Shown: positions 27,517-35,147, counted from the first letter of the stretch. The stretch: DNA of 64,000 bases from Winogradskyella ursingii (GCF_013403975.1 NZ_JABFDH010000001.1:744001-808000); one strand, 5' to 3'. A program made the numbers and translations. The notes: a model not told the origin generated them from the letters alone.

Positions 27517-28245
27517 ATGCAAAAACAGATCATTGATTTTTTAAAGGGAATAAAAAATTACCTAAAGAAAAAATTTAATCATCCAGATTCAAAATGGCCA
27601 TATTTTATTACGGCAACGGTTGCCTTAGCTGTTGTAATAATTGGTATTATATTATTTGTGAAGTTGACACATCGTACCATGTCGGAACTTCTCCAAGATT
27701 ATGATACAGCCATTACACAATCCATTCAGAGTTATCGTTCACCATTTCTTACAGATTATTTAATAGCAGTTACAGAAATAGGAGATGTGTGGGGCTATGC
27801 CGTAGTATTTACAGCTATAATTGTTACTTTTCTATTGGTTTTCAGGAGTTGGAAATACATTCTTCAACTTACTTCGGTTTTAGTGTTGGCATTGAGCTCT
27901 AATGTTTTGCTCAAACAAATTATAAATAGAGCACGGCCATCAGGAGAACATCTGGTTACAGTTGAGACTTTGAGTTACCCAAGTGGTCATGCTATGCTTT
28001 CCATGGCGTTTTATGGTTTTTTGATTTATTTGTTTTATCAGTTTAAAATGCACATCGTTATAAAAAGCATTCTAATTACACTATTTGCTTTACTAATTTT
28101 AAGTATTGGTATTAGTAGAATCTACTTAGGAGTTCATTATCCATCAGATGTGGTTGGCGGCTATTTAGCCGGAATAATTTGGTTGATACTGTGTATTGTT
28201 ATATTTGATTTAATCAAGATTTTTAGAAGAGATCCTGAGACTTAA
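27517..28245 (+). CDS. PAP2-family membrane phosphatase
   Basis: 242 residues with six membrane helices after a basic N-terminal tail of about 25 residues. The three phosphatase motifs are complete: KQIINRARP (KX6RP), PSGH and SRIYLGVHYPSD (SRX5HX3D). Enzymes of this fold dephosphorylate lipid phosphates such as undecaprenyl diphosphate, phosphatidate or PGP on the outer face of the inner membrane; which one applies cannot be told. It begins 9 bases after the giant outer-membrane gene, so the two are almost certainly co-transcribed. Confidence 0.9.
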   Translation: MQKQIIDFLKGIKNYLKKKFNHPDSKWPYFITATVALAVVIIGIILFVKLTHRTMSELLQDYDTAITQSIQSYRSPFLTDYLIAVTEIGDVWGYAVVFTAIIVTFLLVFRSWKYILQLTSVLVLALSSNVLLKQIINRARPSGEHLVTVETLSYPSGHAMLSMAFYGFLIYLFYQFKMHIVIKSILITLFALLILSIGISRIYLGVHYPSDVVGGYLAGIIWLILCIVIFDLIKIFRRDPET

Positions 28246-28360
28246 CTTATACTGATGGAAAGTCCGTTGTTTTGCTCATAACATTGAAACATTTTTTAAA
28301 AATTCGCAGTGTTGTTTGGTTGAATTTAAAACTTACGCACCTTAATTTTATTTCATATAA

Positions 28361-28425
28361 AAACCCACTTTGATAAAAAGAACTTTTTTCTTTTTAATTT
28401 AAATGGGTTTATTTCATTTTTTAGA
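28361..28425. terminator. Long hairpin, probable bidirectional terminator after the PAP2 gene
   Basis: AAACCCA (28361-28367) pairs with TGGGTTT (28404-28410), with an inner pairing AAAAAGAA (28375-28382) with TTCTTTTT (28389-28396). A T-rich stretch follows on the plus strand. It also lies past the end of the small minus-strand frame ending at 28464. Confidence 0.5.
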
Positions 28426-28463
28426 AAAGTTGGCTATTCCTCTTCTTCTTTATTTGCCTTATC

Positions 28464-28580
28464 TTAGGTCGTAACTTTTTTCTTTTTATTCCCTAAATCT
28501 GAAGTTTCATTTTTAGCTACTCCCTTCGCATGCGGAATTGGATGTTTTCCGACCGTATCTTCATTTTTTGATTTTTTCAT
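28464..28580 (-). CDS. Tiny basic protein with possible continuation past a stop codon
   Basis: 38 codons from ATG: a hydrophilic, Lys-rich peptide starting MKKSKNEDTVGKHPIPHAKG. The frame ends at TAA (28464-28466) but then goes on for DKANKEEEE to a second stop at 28434-28436, and this acidic, Lys/Glu-rich tail suits the rest of the protein. So the first stop may be a recent nonsense change that shortened a 48-codon gene. No family recognised. Coding support is composition only. Confidence 0.35.
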   Translation of the reverse strand: MKKSKNEDTVGKHPIPHAKGVAKNETSDLGNKKKKVTT

Positions 28581-28780
28581 GGTATTTGTTTTAAACTGAT
28601 TTACTTAAAGCTACGTTAATTATGAGAAAATGAGGAGCAATTTATGATTTTTAACATAATGTTTAAATTAACAAGGATAGGACTTTCTGGAAGTAGAAAT
28701 TGGGTTGATTGTTCGCTATATTTTTCAATATCTAAGATTGTTCATTTTTAATAATTTCTTATATCAATTAAAATTCTCAA
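28581..28780. other. Gene-free intergenic stretch
   Basis: No credible coding frame, RNA or repeat is visible here; AT-rich. It presumably holds the promoters of the tiny genes on either side. Confidence 0.4.
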
Positions 28781-28918
28781 TTGATAGCAAAAACTAAATT
28801 TTCTATTTTTTTTACTCTTTGGAGCTTGGTTGGAATATTATTGATTGTAGCTGGATTAACACTCTATCTTTCCGTAAAAAAAGATAAAGAGCAAAAACAC
28901 AATATTCAATCAAACTAA
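28781..28918 (+). CDS. Tiny single-span membrane protein (TTG start)
   Basis: 45 codons starting with TTG: a short basic head (IAKTKFS), one membrane segment (about residues 9-31, IFFTLWSLVGILLIVAGLTL) and a charged tail KKDKEQKHNIQSN. An in-frame stop lies three codons upstream, so TTG is the only usable start. The positive-flank/hydrophobic/positive pattern is that of a small membrane protein, but no family is known to me. A terminator hairpin follows at 28951. Confidence 0.4.
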   Translation: MIAKTKFSIFFTLWSLVGILLIVAGLTLYLSVKKDKEQKHNIQSN

Positions 28919-28950
28919 AGTTGTTAACGATTCTAATGAGTACAAAGATA

Positions 28951-28981
28951 AAATCCTGTAAGTTATAAACTTACAGGATTT
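28951..28981. terminator. Perfect 14-bp hairpin just past the tmRNA 3' end
   Basis: AAATCCTGTAAGTT (28951-28964), loop ATA, AACTTACAGGATTT (28968-28981). It starts 5 bases after the mature tmRNA end on the minus strand and also ends any plus-strand transcript from 28781. Confidence 0.75.
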
Positions 28982-28985
28982 AAAG

Positions 28986-29379
28986 TGGAGTCGGAGAGAA
29001 TCGAACTCTCGTCCAAACAAGTAACCAAAGGGCTTTCTACACGTTTATTCTTTTCTTGTTTTTTCGATTGCAAGCTGGTTAAAGACAACCTACTTACAAC
29101 TTAGCTTCTTAATCTCGAAAGGGCATCAAAGCACTACCCAATCTTAGTCAATATTTACGATGCCTCTAAAAAGAACGCCACTGACTAGGGCTTTCTGGAG
29201 ACATTTAGCCTTCCTGCCTCGCAGGAATAAGCACGAATCTTACTATAATTCAGATTATGCAGCTAAAGCGTAGTTATTCTCGCCGTTTAAAAGTTTGGTT
29301 CAGCCTTTTACGTGTTTCAAAACCATTACACGACGTGCTTACCATTTAATTAATCTCGCTGTCAAAACCAGTCGACCCC
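28986..29379 (-). ncRNA. ssrA: Transfer-messenger RNA (tmRNA)
   Basis: About 394 bases on the minus strand. The 5' end GGGGTCG (29379-29373) pairs with CGACTCC (28993-28987), forming the tRNA-like acceptor stem; the T-arm GAGAGTTCGATTCTC is clear next to it. CCA is not encoded. The tag frame at 29284-29255 reads GENNYALAA and a TAA stop, the proteolysis tag typical of flavobacteria, preceded by the conserved resume context. It rescues stalled ribosomes together with SmpB. A 14-bp terminator stem follows. Confidence 0.95.
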
Positions 29380-29517
29380 TTTTATGAGATAGCAAATTTT
29401 TATTTGCCTAATCGAATTAATCCTGAACATATTTCAGAATCTCATCAATCTTAAATGATAATTTCAACTTTCTGAGCGTTTCCTTTTGCGTATACCTGCA
29501 AGATTTAAAATATACTT

Positions 29518-29595
29518 GTTAGGATTGCAAAAGGTCTGGCTGTTCGCTATATCTTTTGCCCAAACGGACAAAAGGATGCCGCTGCCATCCCTAAC
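29518..29595. repeat. Structured 78-bp palindromic element upstream of tmRNA
   Basis: The ends are imperfect inverted copies: GTTAGGATTGCA (29518-29529) and TGCCATCCCTAAC (29583-29595). Inside is a second stem, ATCTTTTG with CAAAAGGAT around 29550-29576. Next to it, CCTTTTGC at 29482-29489 mirrors GCAAAAGG at 29527-29534, and the 11-mer AGGATTGCAAA recurs at 29654-29664. This looks like an intergenic REP or MITE-like repeat of flavobacteria; only one copy is in the window. Confidence 0.45.
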
Positions 29596-29732
29596 GCACC
29601 ATACCAATGATCATTACACAATGCCCATTGGCCCGTTTCTTTTCTCGAAACAGAGGATTGCAAATGTAAACAAACTATTAGAATCCTCTATAGTTATAAA
29701 TCAAATATCATACCAACTCAATATTAGCAGTA

Positions 29733-30503
29733 TTATTCAATGTTAGTGTCAGGGTATTTAGACTTTATGAGCATAAAAACGCCGTATAAGGCTATACCAA
29801 GTGCTACAAGTCCCATAATAATTGAACCAAATTCATTTTGTAAAAAGCTAAAAGCATCCGTTCTGTTAATGTCGCCACTAGAACTTCCGAATCCGGCTTT
29901 AAAAAACAAGAATGCCAAAATACCAGCGACGATACCTCTAGCTGTAAAGCCCATTTTTCCTGCTTTGGTTAGTAAGTTTTGTGCATCGCTGTCAATACCA
30001 GAATGCTCAATGTCTTCTTTAAATTTTCCAGAGTAAGCTACATAAAATTCATATATAGCTTTTCCCAATAAAATTATTGCAATCACAAAAGCGATTATAT
30101 TGCCGTAATCAGAATTTAAAAGTGCAGAGGCAGGGCTACCATTACCGCTGGTTCCGCCAAGCGCCATGCGTAATGCAGAAAAGGCTAACAGCCCATAAAT
30201 AAGGCCACTAAATACGTATGCACTCCGCTTAAAATACCCTTTAGCATCATCGTCATGGTTTTTTGGGTTGCCAAAACCTTGATACAGCCTATAGAAGGTA
30301 TAACCTATAAGACCTAGGCCAAGGGCAATCAATAGTATTTTTCCATAAGACTGTTCGGCCACGAATTGTAAGATATCGTTTTTACCGCTTTTACTACCAC
30401 CTTGGCCAAAGGCCGCTAGAGCTGTCAGTACACCGATTAATAAATAAACAATACCTTTTGCTCCCATCCCAAAACGGGCAAGTGTTTCTTTTTTTGAACT
30501 CAT
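29733..30503 (-). CDS. DUF1206 family membrane protein
   Basis: 256 residues with six membrane helices in three similar pairs. The first repeat, RFGMGAKGIVYLLIGVLTALAAFG, recurs as KAGKMGFTARGIVAGILAFLFFKAGFG near residue 175, the internal-repeat pattern of DUF1206. No catalytic residues are apparent. Function of the family is unknown. It stands alone, reading toward the tmRNA region. Confidence 0.85.
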   Translation of the reverse strand: MSSKKETLARFGMGAKGIVYLLIGVLTALAAFGQGGSKSGKNDILQFVAEQSYGKILLIALGLGLIGYTFYRLYQGFGNPKNHDDDAKGYFKRSAYVFSGLIYGLLAFSALRMALGGTSGNGSPASALLNSDYGNIIAFVIAIILLGKAIYEFYVAYSGKFKEDIEHSGIDSDAQNLLTKAGKMGFTARGIVAGILAFLFFKAGFGSSSGDINRTDAFSFLQNEFGSIIMGLVALGIALYGVFMLIKSKYPDTNIE

Positions 30504-30673
30504 TTTTTTGTTGGTTTAATAATATTGTTTTCAATAAAAGAAAATTCAGTGGATTTTATTTGTCTTTTTAATACAGATACTAGCTCTAATACGATTAAAT
30601 TAGCAATAGATAAAGGCATATGAGCCAAAAGAATTTTAAAATATTTCCCATTTTTACATAAAATTTATAGGCT

Positions 30674-30886
30674 ATGATACAAAAAGGAACCAAAGTACAA
30701 TGGGATTGGGGTAACGGCTCGGCCCAGGGAAAAGTAATTGATACTTACACAGAAGAAGTTACCAAAACCATAAAAGGAAACGATGTAACACGCAAAGGGG
30801 AATCAGGAAACAAGGCGCTATATATTGAGCAAGACGATGGTGATAAAGTCCTTAAAAGTGAAAGTGAAGTACAGCGTGTCGATTGA
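30674..30886 (+). CDS. DUF2945 (Tudor-like) small protein
   Basis: 70 residues, cytoplasmic. The sequence (IQKGTKVQWDWGNGSAQGKV, then TKTIKGNDVTRKG and KALYIEQDDGDKVLKSESEV) fits the DUF2945 hypervirulence-associated Tudor-like domain over its full length. Members are small beta-barrel proteins often found in stress-related gene sets; no reaction is known. It is a single gene 84 bases upstream of the AlaDH/saccharopine dehydrogenase-like gene, but a separate promoter lies between. Confidence 0.85.
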   Translation: MIQKGTKVQWDWGNGSAQGKVIDTYTEEVTKTIKGNDVTRKGESGNKALYIEQDDGDKVLKSESEVQRVD

Positions 30887-30910
30887 TTTGTAAACACGTT
30901 TAAATAGGCT

Positions 30911-30918
30911 TACTTTCG
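30911..30918 (+). promoter_or_regulatory. Promoter of the AlaDH/saccharopine dehydrogenase-like gene
   Basis: TACTTTCG (one mismatch to TAnnTTTG) with TTG at 30888-30890, 20 bases upstream. Start codon candidates are at 30944 and 30971. Confidence 0.45.
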
Positions 30919-30970
30919 TGCAAATTATACGATTCCCACTTCTATGGGAATGAAAAACATCCATTTTTCA

Positions 30971-32173
30971 ATGAAATTCGCCATCATCAAAGAACGTAAA
31001 AACCCGCCAGACAGACGCGTGGTATTGTCGCCAGAAACTTTAGCAGAAGCGCAGCTCGATTTTCCCGAGGCGCAATTTGTCGTGGAGTCTTCAGACATAA
31101 GGATATTCCCGGATTCTGAATATGAGAAATTTGGTTTCAAAGTTACGGATGACGTTTCTGATGCTGATGTAATGATTGGTGTTAAAGAAGTTCCGAGTGA
31201 ACACTTAATTCCTAATAAAAAATATTTTTTCTTTTCACATACTATAAAAAAGCAGCCTTATAATCGTGATCTGCTCAAAGCCATTTTAAATAAAAATATC
31301 GAGCTTTATGACCATGAAACCATAGTCAATCAAAAAGGATATAGATTAATAGGTTTTGGTCGCTATGCAGGTTTGGTTGGTGCATACAACGGCTTTAGAG
31401 CATTGGGATTACGTGATCAATTATACAACCTACCAAAGGTTGAGGGCTTGGCAGATCTAAATGAAGTTAAAAGCGAATTGGATAAAATTACAATCCCAAA
31501 CGTTAAAATCTTACTTTCGGGAACTGGCAAGGTGGCACTAGGTGCACAAGAAATTCTGGATCATTTAGGCATAAAAGAAGTGAGTGATGCATTGTATCTA
31601 ACTTCAGAATTTACAGAACCAGTTTACTGTAGAGTTGATGTCATGGAATATGCTAAACGTAGCGATGGTAAAGTGGGTAATCGATTGGCTTTTTATAAGG
31701 ATCCAAAAGATTACGAAAGTAATTTTATGCCCTATGCAAAGCAAACGGACTTTTTTATTGCTGGACATTTTTATGGTAACAATGCTCCTTATTTATTTAC
31801 GAGAGAAGATGCTAAACACCCAGATTTCAGAATTAATTTAGTTGCAGATATAAGCTGTGATATCGATGGTCCTGTGGCTTCAACAATTCGTCCATCTACG
31901 ATTGCAGACCCTTACTATGGGTACAATCCACAAACAGAAAAGGAAGTGGGTTTTGACGCTGAAAATGCTATTACGGTAATGGCTGTGGATAATTTACCCT
32001 GTGAATTACCAAAAGATGCTAGTGAAGGTTTTGGCGAAACATTTTTAAACCATGTATTACCGGCCTTTTTCAACAAAGATGAAAGAGGAATTTTAAAGCG
32101 TGCCAAAATCACTGAAAAAGGTAAGTTGACTGAACGATTTAATTATCTTCAGGATTATGTGGATGGTAATTAA
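30971..32173 (+). CDS. AlaDH/PNT-superfamily NAD(P)-dependent dehydrogenase, saccharopine dehydrogenase-like
   Basis: About 400 residues. The N-terminal domain begins MKFAIIKERKNPPDRRVVLSP, as in alanine dehydrogenase and lysine-forming saccharopine dehydrogenase. The Rossmann loop is LLSGTGKVALGAQEIL, and the later block DISCDIDGPVASTIRPSTIADPYYGY is typical of the LYS1-like branch. An upstream ATG at 30944 would add nine residues (MGMKNIHFS). Likely oxidises an amino-acid or iminopeptidic substrate with NAD; the exact one is unknown. Its stop overlaps by 4 bases with the stop of an opposing lipoprotein gene. Confidence 0.8.
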   Translation: MKFAIIKERKNPPDRRVVLSPETLAEAQLDFPEAQFVVESSDIRIFPDSEYEKFGFKVTDDVSDADVMIGVKEVPSEHLIPNKKYFFFSHTIKKQPYNRDLLKAILNKNIELYDHETIVNQKGYRLIGFGRYAGLVGAYNGFRALGLRDQLYNLPKVEGLADLNEVKSELDKITIPNVKILLSGTGKVALGAQEILDHLGIKEVSDALYLTSEFTEPVYCRVDVMEYAKRSDGKVGNRLAFYKDPKDYESNFMPYAKQTDFFIAGHFYGNNAPYLFTREDAKHPDFRINLVADISCDIDGPVASTIRPSTIADPYYGYNPQTEKEVGFDAENAITVMAVDNLPCELPKDASEGFGETFLNHVLPAFFNKDERGILKRAKITEKGKLTERFNYLQDYVDGN

Positions 32174-32871
32174 TTAGTTGGATCATAGGTTATAACTTTT
32201 AACTGCGGATTTTTTAAATCAACATAACCATAATTGATGTTGTCTTCTTTGTCAAATTTCCCGTTTTTGTTCGTGTCAGATATGCTCTTGACATAAAGCC
32301 TGTTGAGTTTCGTAATGATTTTCCAATTAACGATTTGCGCTAAATCTTTAGTTAGCTTTTTAAGATTTGAGCCATCTATTTTACTAATGTATAATGCATT
32401 TACATCGTTATGGTCAATTTTAGAGTCACCGTTGGTATCGGCATCTCTGACTTTATAAATCATATATTCAAAATTTCTGTTTTTTCGGACATTATCAATA
32501 AAACTAACAGAGTTGATTTCTACAACCCGTTTAAATAAAGGAGCCAATTTTAATGAATTAACATGTTGAAATTTAATATTAGTAAATTCCCCTCTTAAAG
32601 AATGACTATTATGACTTGATACGTTGTAAGATACATTGTCATTGCTTCTGGAATAGCTTGAAAATCGGGTTCCATATTCAGTTATATAGCCAATGGGATG
32701 TATGAGATAGTCGATGCTATCAATGGCTATTGGAAGGTCGGCCACTTCTCTTTTTGTAGAATCTTTAATTAATTCTTTGGTTTCAGAATTAGTATGATCA
32801 ATCTTTTTAATATCATTTTGGCAGCTATTTAGTAATGCGAAGCAAAACAGCAATTTGAGAATGTTATTCAT
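32170..32871 (-). CDS. Lipoprotein with two EF-hand-like loops
   Basis: 233 residues. The signal sequence MNNILKLLFCFALLNSC has a lipobox at LLNSC. In the second half two calcium-loop-like motifs, DTNGDSKIDHNDVNALY and DTNKNGKFDKEDNINYGYVDL, each lie in a strand-rich block that ends in a residue pattern like a WD/beta-propeller fragment. No enzyme motif. It is convergent with the dehydrogenase gene (4-base overlap). Probably a periplasmic or surface lipoprotein binding Ca; role unknown. Confidence 0.75.
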   Translation of the reverse strand: MNNILKLLFCFALLNSCQNDIKKIDHTNSETKELIKDSTKREVADLPIAIDSIDYLIHPIGYITEYGTRFSSYSRSNDNVSYNVSSHNSHSLRGEFTNIKFQHVNSLKLAPLFKRVVEINSVSFIDNVRKNRNFEYMIYKVRDADTNGDSKIDHNDVNALYISKIDGSNLKKLTKDLAQIVNWKIITKLNRLYVKSISDTNKNGKFDKEDNINYGYVDLKNPQLKVITYDPTN

Positions 32872-32876
32872 TTTAT

Positions 32877-32966
32877 TTAAGTTTCAATTTGGTTCAAATT
32901 TTTAAACACCCAATAACCGACTATTAAAAATCCTCCAAAACCGAAGGTGAATAACCAAGCTTCCAA
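32877..32966 (-). CDS. Possible 29-codon membrane peptide or gene remnant
   Basis: TTG-start frame of 29 codons, hydrophobic in the middle (EAWLFTFGFGGFLIVGYWVF) with tail KNLNQIET, ending 5 bases before the start of the lipoprotein gene. A TAG lies just upstream in frame. The protein-like tail makes me suspect a small membrane gene or its decayed remainder. An operator-like dyad at 33046-33064 lies about 80 bases upstream on this strand. Confidence 0.25.
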   Translation of the reverse strand: MEAWLFTFGFGGFLIVGYWVFKNLNQIET

Positions 32967-33045
32967 ATATGGCTAATCGGTGCACGTATGGTTTGCGGTG
33001 CTGAATTTGGATTATCTTATTTTATTATGTTCAATTTTAAAAAAG

Positions 33046-33064
33046 TACTTTGAAAAGCAAAGTA
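33046..33064. promoter_or_regulatory. Operator-like dyad, copy 1
   Basis: TACTTTG-AAAAG-CAAAGTA, a perfect 7-bp dyad with a 5-base spacer. The flanks (AAAAAAG before) match those of the second copy at 34302-34320. It lies past the stop of the winged-helix regulator and upstream of the small minus-strand frame ending at 32877. Confidence 0.55.
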
Positions 33065-33083
33065 AGAAAGCAAAAATTTTTGG

Positions 33084-33377
33084 TTATGTATTGTTAATTA
33101 GTTTTTCTAAAGCTTCAATATGTTTTTTAAATTCGGCTTTACCGAGTTTTGTAGCACTGTAGCTTGTGTTTGGTTTTCGTTTAATAAATTGCTTTTCAAC
33201 TAAAATATATTCAGCTTTCTCCAGTGCTTTGATGTGACTGGCTAGATTACCATCTGTTGCACCTAGCAATTCCTTCAACATATTAAAATCTGCAAACTCA
33301 TTTACCATTAGAATGGACATGATACCTAGCCGAATTCTATGATCAAACAGTTTGTTTATGTTGGTTATAATGCTCAT
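33084..33377 (-). CDS. Winged-helix transcriptional regulator
   Basis: 97 residues from MSIITNINKLFD; an upstream ATG at 33404 would add MPLPVVKKN. One winged-helix domain: helix-turn-helix FADFNMLKELLGATDGNLASHIKAL, wing VEKQFIKRKPNTSYSATKLGK, and a C-terminal dimer helix. This is the small PadR/ArsR-like winged-helix type common in flavobacteria. It closes a three-gene operon with two membrane-protein genes, and a perfect dyad lies over the operon promoter, so autoregulation is likely by inference. Confidence 0.85.
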   Translation of the reverse strand: MSIITNINKLFDHRIRLGIMSILMVNEFADFNMLKELLGATDGNLASHIKALEKAEYILVEKQFIKRKPNTSYSATKLGKAEFKKHIEALEKLINNT

Positions 33378-33384
33378 ATTTTTC

Positions 33385-33672
33385 TTAACTACCGGCAAGG
33401 GCACTTCCGAATAGGCCGACAGATAGTTCTACCCAAACCAACAAAACTAAGATTAGTACAGCTATAATTAAAAATGTTCTTTGTTTTTTTGACTTTATTG
33501 TTCTGATTATAAAATCAATCATGAAAATTGTGCCATAAAGTATGCATGCAGCTATTAAGAAATCAAAGGGTGACCAATTGATTTCAGTTGAAAAGAGCAT
33601 GCCAATTGCTGGGATAAGTAATACCAGAATTGGTAGTGCGAAAAGTAATAAACGTCTTTTTTTAAGTGTCAT
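33385..33672 (-). CDS. Three-span membrane protein of the regulator operon
   Basis: 95 residues, membrane spans near residues 8-28, 35-57 and 66-88. The chain starts MTLKKRRLLLFALPILVLL. No catalytic motif. Placed between the 204-residue membrane gene (4-base gap) and the winged-helix regulator (7 bases to its chosen start, overlapping the longer one), so it is translated with them. Probably part of a small membrane module controlled by the regulator; function unknown. Confidence 0.75.
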   Translation of the reverse strand: MTLKKRRLLLFALPILVLLIPAIGMLFSTEINWSPFDFLIAACILYGTIFMIDFIIRTIKSKKQRTFLIIAVLILVLLVWVELSVGLFGSALAGS

Positions 33673-33676
33673 AATT

Positions 33677-34291
33677 TTATGATTTTACAGTATCATATTT
33701 AAAATGCATCCAAGTTCCATATATTATATGCATGATTCCGAAACCGATAACCCAGAGCCAAAATCCATAGTCTGGGTAAAGGGCAGCAATCAATCCCAAT
33801 ATAATTTCTATATAACCTAAATATTTAATATCTCCTATGCTATGTTTAGATGCACTCACCAAAGCCAAGCCATAAAAAATAAGCATTAATCCACCTGTTT
33901 GACCGTATTTGCCATGACTTAAAATGATTAAAATATACAAACCGCCAACAACTAATGGGATTAAAAAGTTAAACAGTAATCGTCGTGAGGAGCTATCCCA
34001 AATCTTTTCTCCGTTTTGCTTCGCTTTTCTGGTCGTTAATAAAATTGCTGTAATAATACTGAATAAGGCAACCAAAAACAGAATGAACATTGAGGTTCTG
34101 AATACCCATCCGTCTAAGACTAGTGTGCCGTAACTATAAGTTGTAACCAACCAATAAGTAGCCGCAGCGCCAATCAGTGCATAAATTCCAGCTAATATCC
34201 CAGATAATCCGCTGAGCGAGATAAAGCGGGACGATTTGTTCATGAGATTTTTAATCTCACTAATATCTTTTAAATAGTCTTCGTTACTCAT
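33677..34291 (-). CDS. Multi-span membrane protein, first gene of the regulator operon
   Basis: 204 residues. A soluble head of about 25 residues (MSNEDYLKDISEIKNLMNKS) precedes six hydrophobic helices. No transporter signature is seen. First gene of the operon; its start lies 11 bases from the dyad at 34302-34320, which overlaps a promoter-like element on the minus strand. Proteins of this look are common in flavobacteria beside winged-helix regulators, but their role is not known to me. Confidence 0.8.
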   Translation of the reverse strand: MSNEDYLKDISEIKNLMNKSSRFISLSGLSGILAGIYALIGAAATYWLVTTYSYGTLVLDGWVFRTSMFILFLVALFSIITAILLTTRKAKQNGEKIWDSSSRRLLFNFLIPLVVGGLYILIILSHGKYGQTGGLMLIFYGLALVSASKHSIGDIKYLGYIEIILGLIAALYPDYGFWLWVIGFGIMHIIYGTWMHFKYDTVKS

Positions 34292-34301
34292 GATAAAAAA
34301 G

Positions 34302-34320
34302 TACTTTGAAAAACAAAGTA
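34302..34320. promoter_or_regulatory. Operator-like dyad, copy 2, at the promoter of the regulator operon
   Basis: TACTTTG-AAAAA-CAAAGTA, a perfect 7-bp dyad with a 5-base spacer, 11 bases upstream of the ATG at 34291. On the minus strand it includes TTACTTTG, one mismatch to the -7 consensus, so a bound dimer would cover the promoter. Confidence 0.65.
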
Positions 34321-34346
34321 AAATAAATTAATTGAATTGCACAAAA

Positions 34347-34354
34347 TATTTTTG
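34347..34354 (+). promoter_or_regulatory. Bacteroidota -7 element for the gene at 34401
   Basis: TATTTTTG fits TAnnTTTG and lies 47 bases before the ATG. No good -33 TTG at proper spacing. Confidence 0.35.
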
Positions 34355-34400
34355 GCATAAATTAATTAAATTTAAATTCTAATAACTTAACAATCTAATC

Positions 34401-34754
34401 ATGATAGAACTTTTACTTGCAATAGCCAATATTTCAGGCGGCATATTATTAGGCTTGGCCACTTTGGATAAATGGGATGGGGAAAGTAATTTTTTTAATA
34501 AGATAGCTGGATTTTTGGCGCCATTTCAAACAGCTATTGGTCTTGGATTGATTATCCTTGCCATACTTGAATTTTGGGACGGATTGTTGTTTAACATCGC
34601 AAGTATTCTTGGTGGAATTTTACTTTTAACACACGTTTTTGTAAAAGTACCATCGATTGAAACAGGACTGAGAAAATTATCAGATAAACTTATGCCGTTC
34701 AAGGCAATTATTGGTATTGGGTTAATTGTTATTGGGATTGTTCAATTGTTTTAA
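34401..34754 (+). CDS. Membrane protein with internal duplication
   Basis: 117 residues with four membrane spans in two similar halves: residues 1-60 (ISGGILLGLATLDKW, FLAPFQTAIGLGLIILAI) and 61-117 (ILGGILLLTHVFVKV, LMPFKAIIGIGLIVIGI). The repeat suggests an old gene duplication and a pseudo-symmetric fold. No ligand or catalytic residues. The DUF1801 gene follows 6 bases later. Function unknown. Confidence 0.75.
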   Translation: MIELLLAIANISGGILLGLATLDKWDGESNFFNKIAGFLAPFQTAIGLGLIILAILEFWDGLLFNIASILGGILLLTHVFVKVPSIETGLRKLSDKLMPFKAIIGIGLIVIGIVQLF

Positions 34755-34760
34755 TCAGTT

Positions 34761-35147
34761 TTGAATCCTGCTGAAGTATACATATTAAAACAACCAGAGC
34801 CTTACAAATCTATCTTGCTGCAATTGCAATCTATTATTGAAGCAGTTGCACCTAAACCTGAATTGTTATACAAATGGCGGTTGCCATTTTATTATGCAAA
34901 CGGTATTCCGTTATGTTATCTTAACCAATCTAAAGATTATGTGGATTTTGCTTTTTGGCATGGCAAACACATGGAAAAATATAAAACTCATTACGTGACT
35001 GAAAACAGGAAATCGGTGATGTCATTACGCTATAAGTCAGTTGAAGAAATCGATGATGAGGTAATTGTATATGTGATTCAAAAACAATTAGAAATCAATA
35101 CCAATCCCTTTAAACTGATCTCAAAGCCTAATCGTTCTAAAAATTAG
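34761..35147 (+). CDS. DUF1801 domain protein
   Basis: 128 residues, TTG start in the track of the previous gene (6-base gap). It matches the YdhG/DUF1801 pattern: a helix pair at the start (YKSILLQLQSIIEA), then LLYKWRLPFYYANGIPLCYLNQSKDYVDFAFWHG split over two strands. Small cytoplasmic fold of the SRPBCC-unrelated YdhG type; role unknown. Its end overlaps the opposing kdsA stop by 11 bases. Confidence 0.75.
   Translation: MNPAEVYILKQPEPYKSILLQLQSIIEAVAPKPELLYKWRLPFYYANGIPLCYLNQSKDYVDFAFWHGKHMEKYKTHYVTENRKSVMSLRYKSVEEIDDEVIVYVIQKQLEINTNPFKLISKPNRSKN

Noticed and set aside
29486-29746. 86-codon plus-strand frame upstream of tmRNA
   Set aside because: It runs over the palindromic repeat at 29518-29595 and into the end of the DUF1206 gene; the apparent protein is an artefact of the repeat.
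32980-33162. 60-codon plus-strand frame near the regulator operon
   Set aside because: Covers operator copy 1 and the end of the regulator gene; no family likeness.
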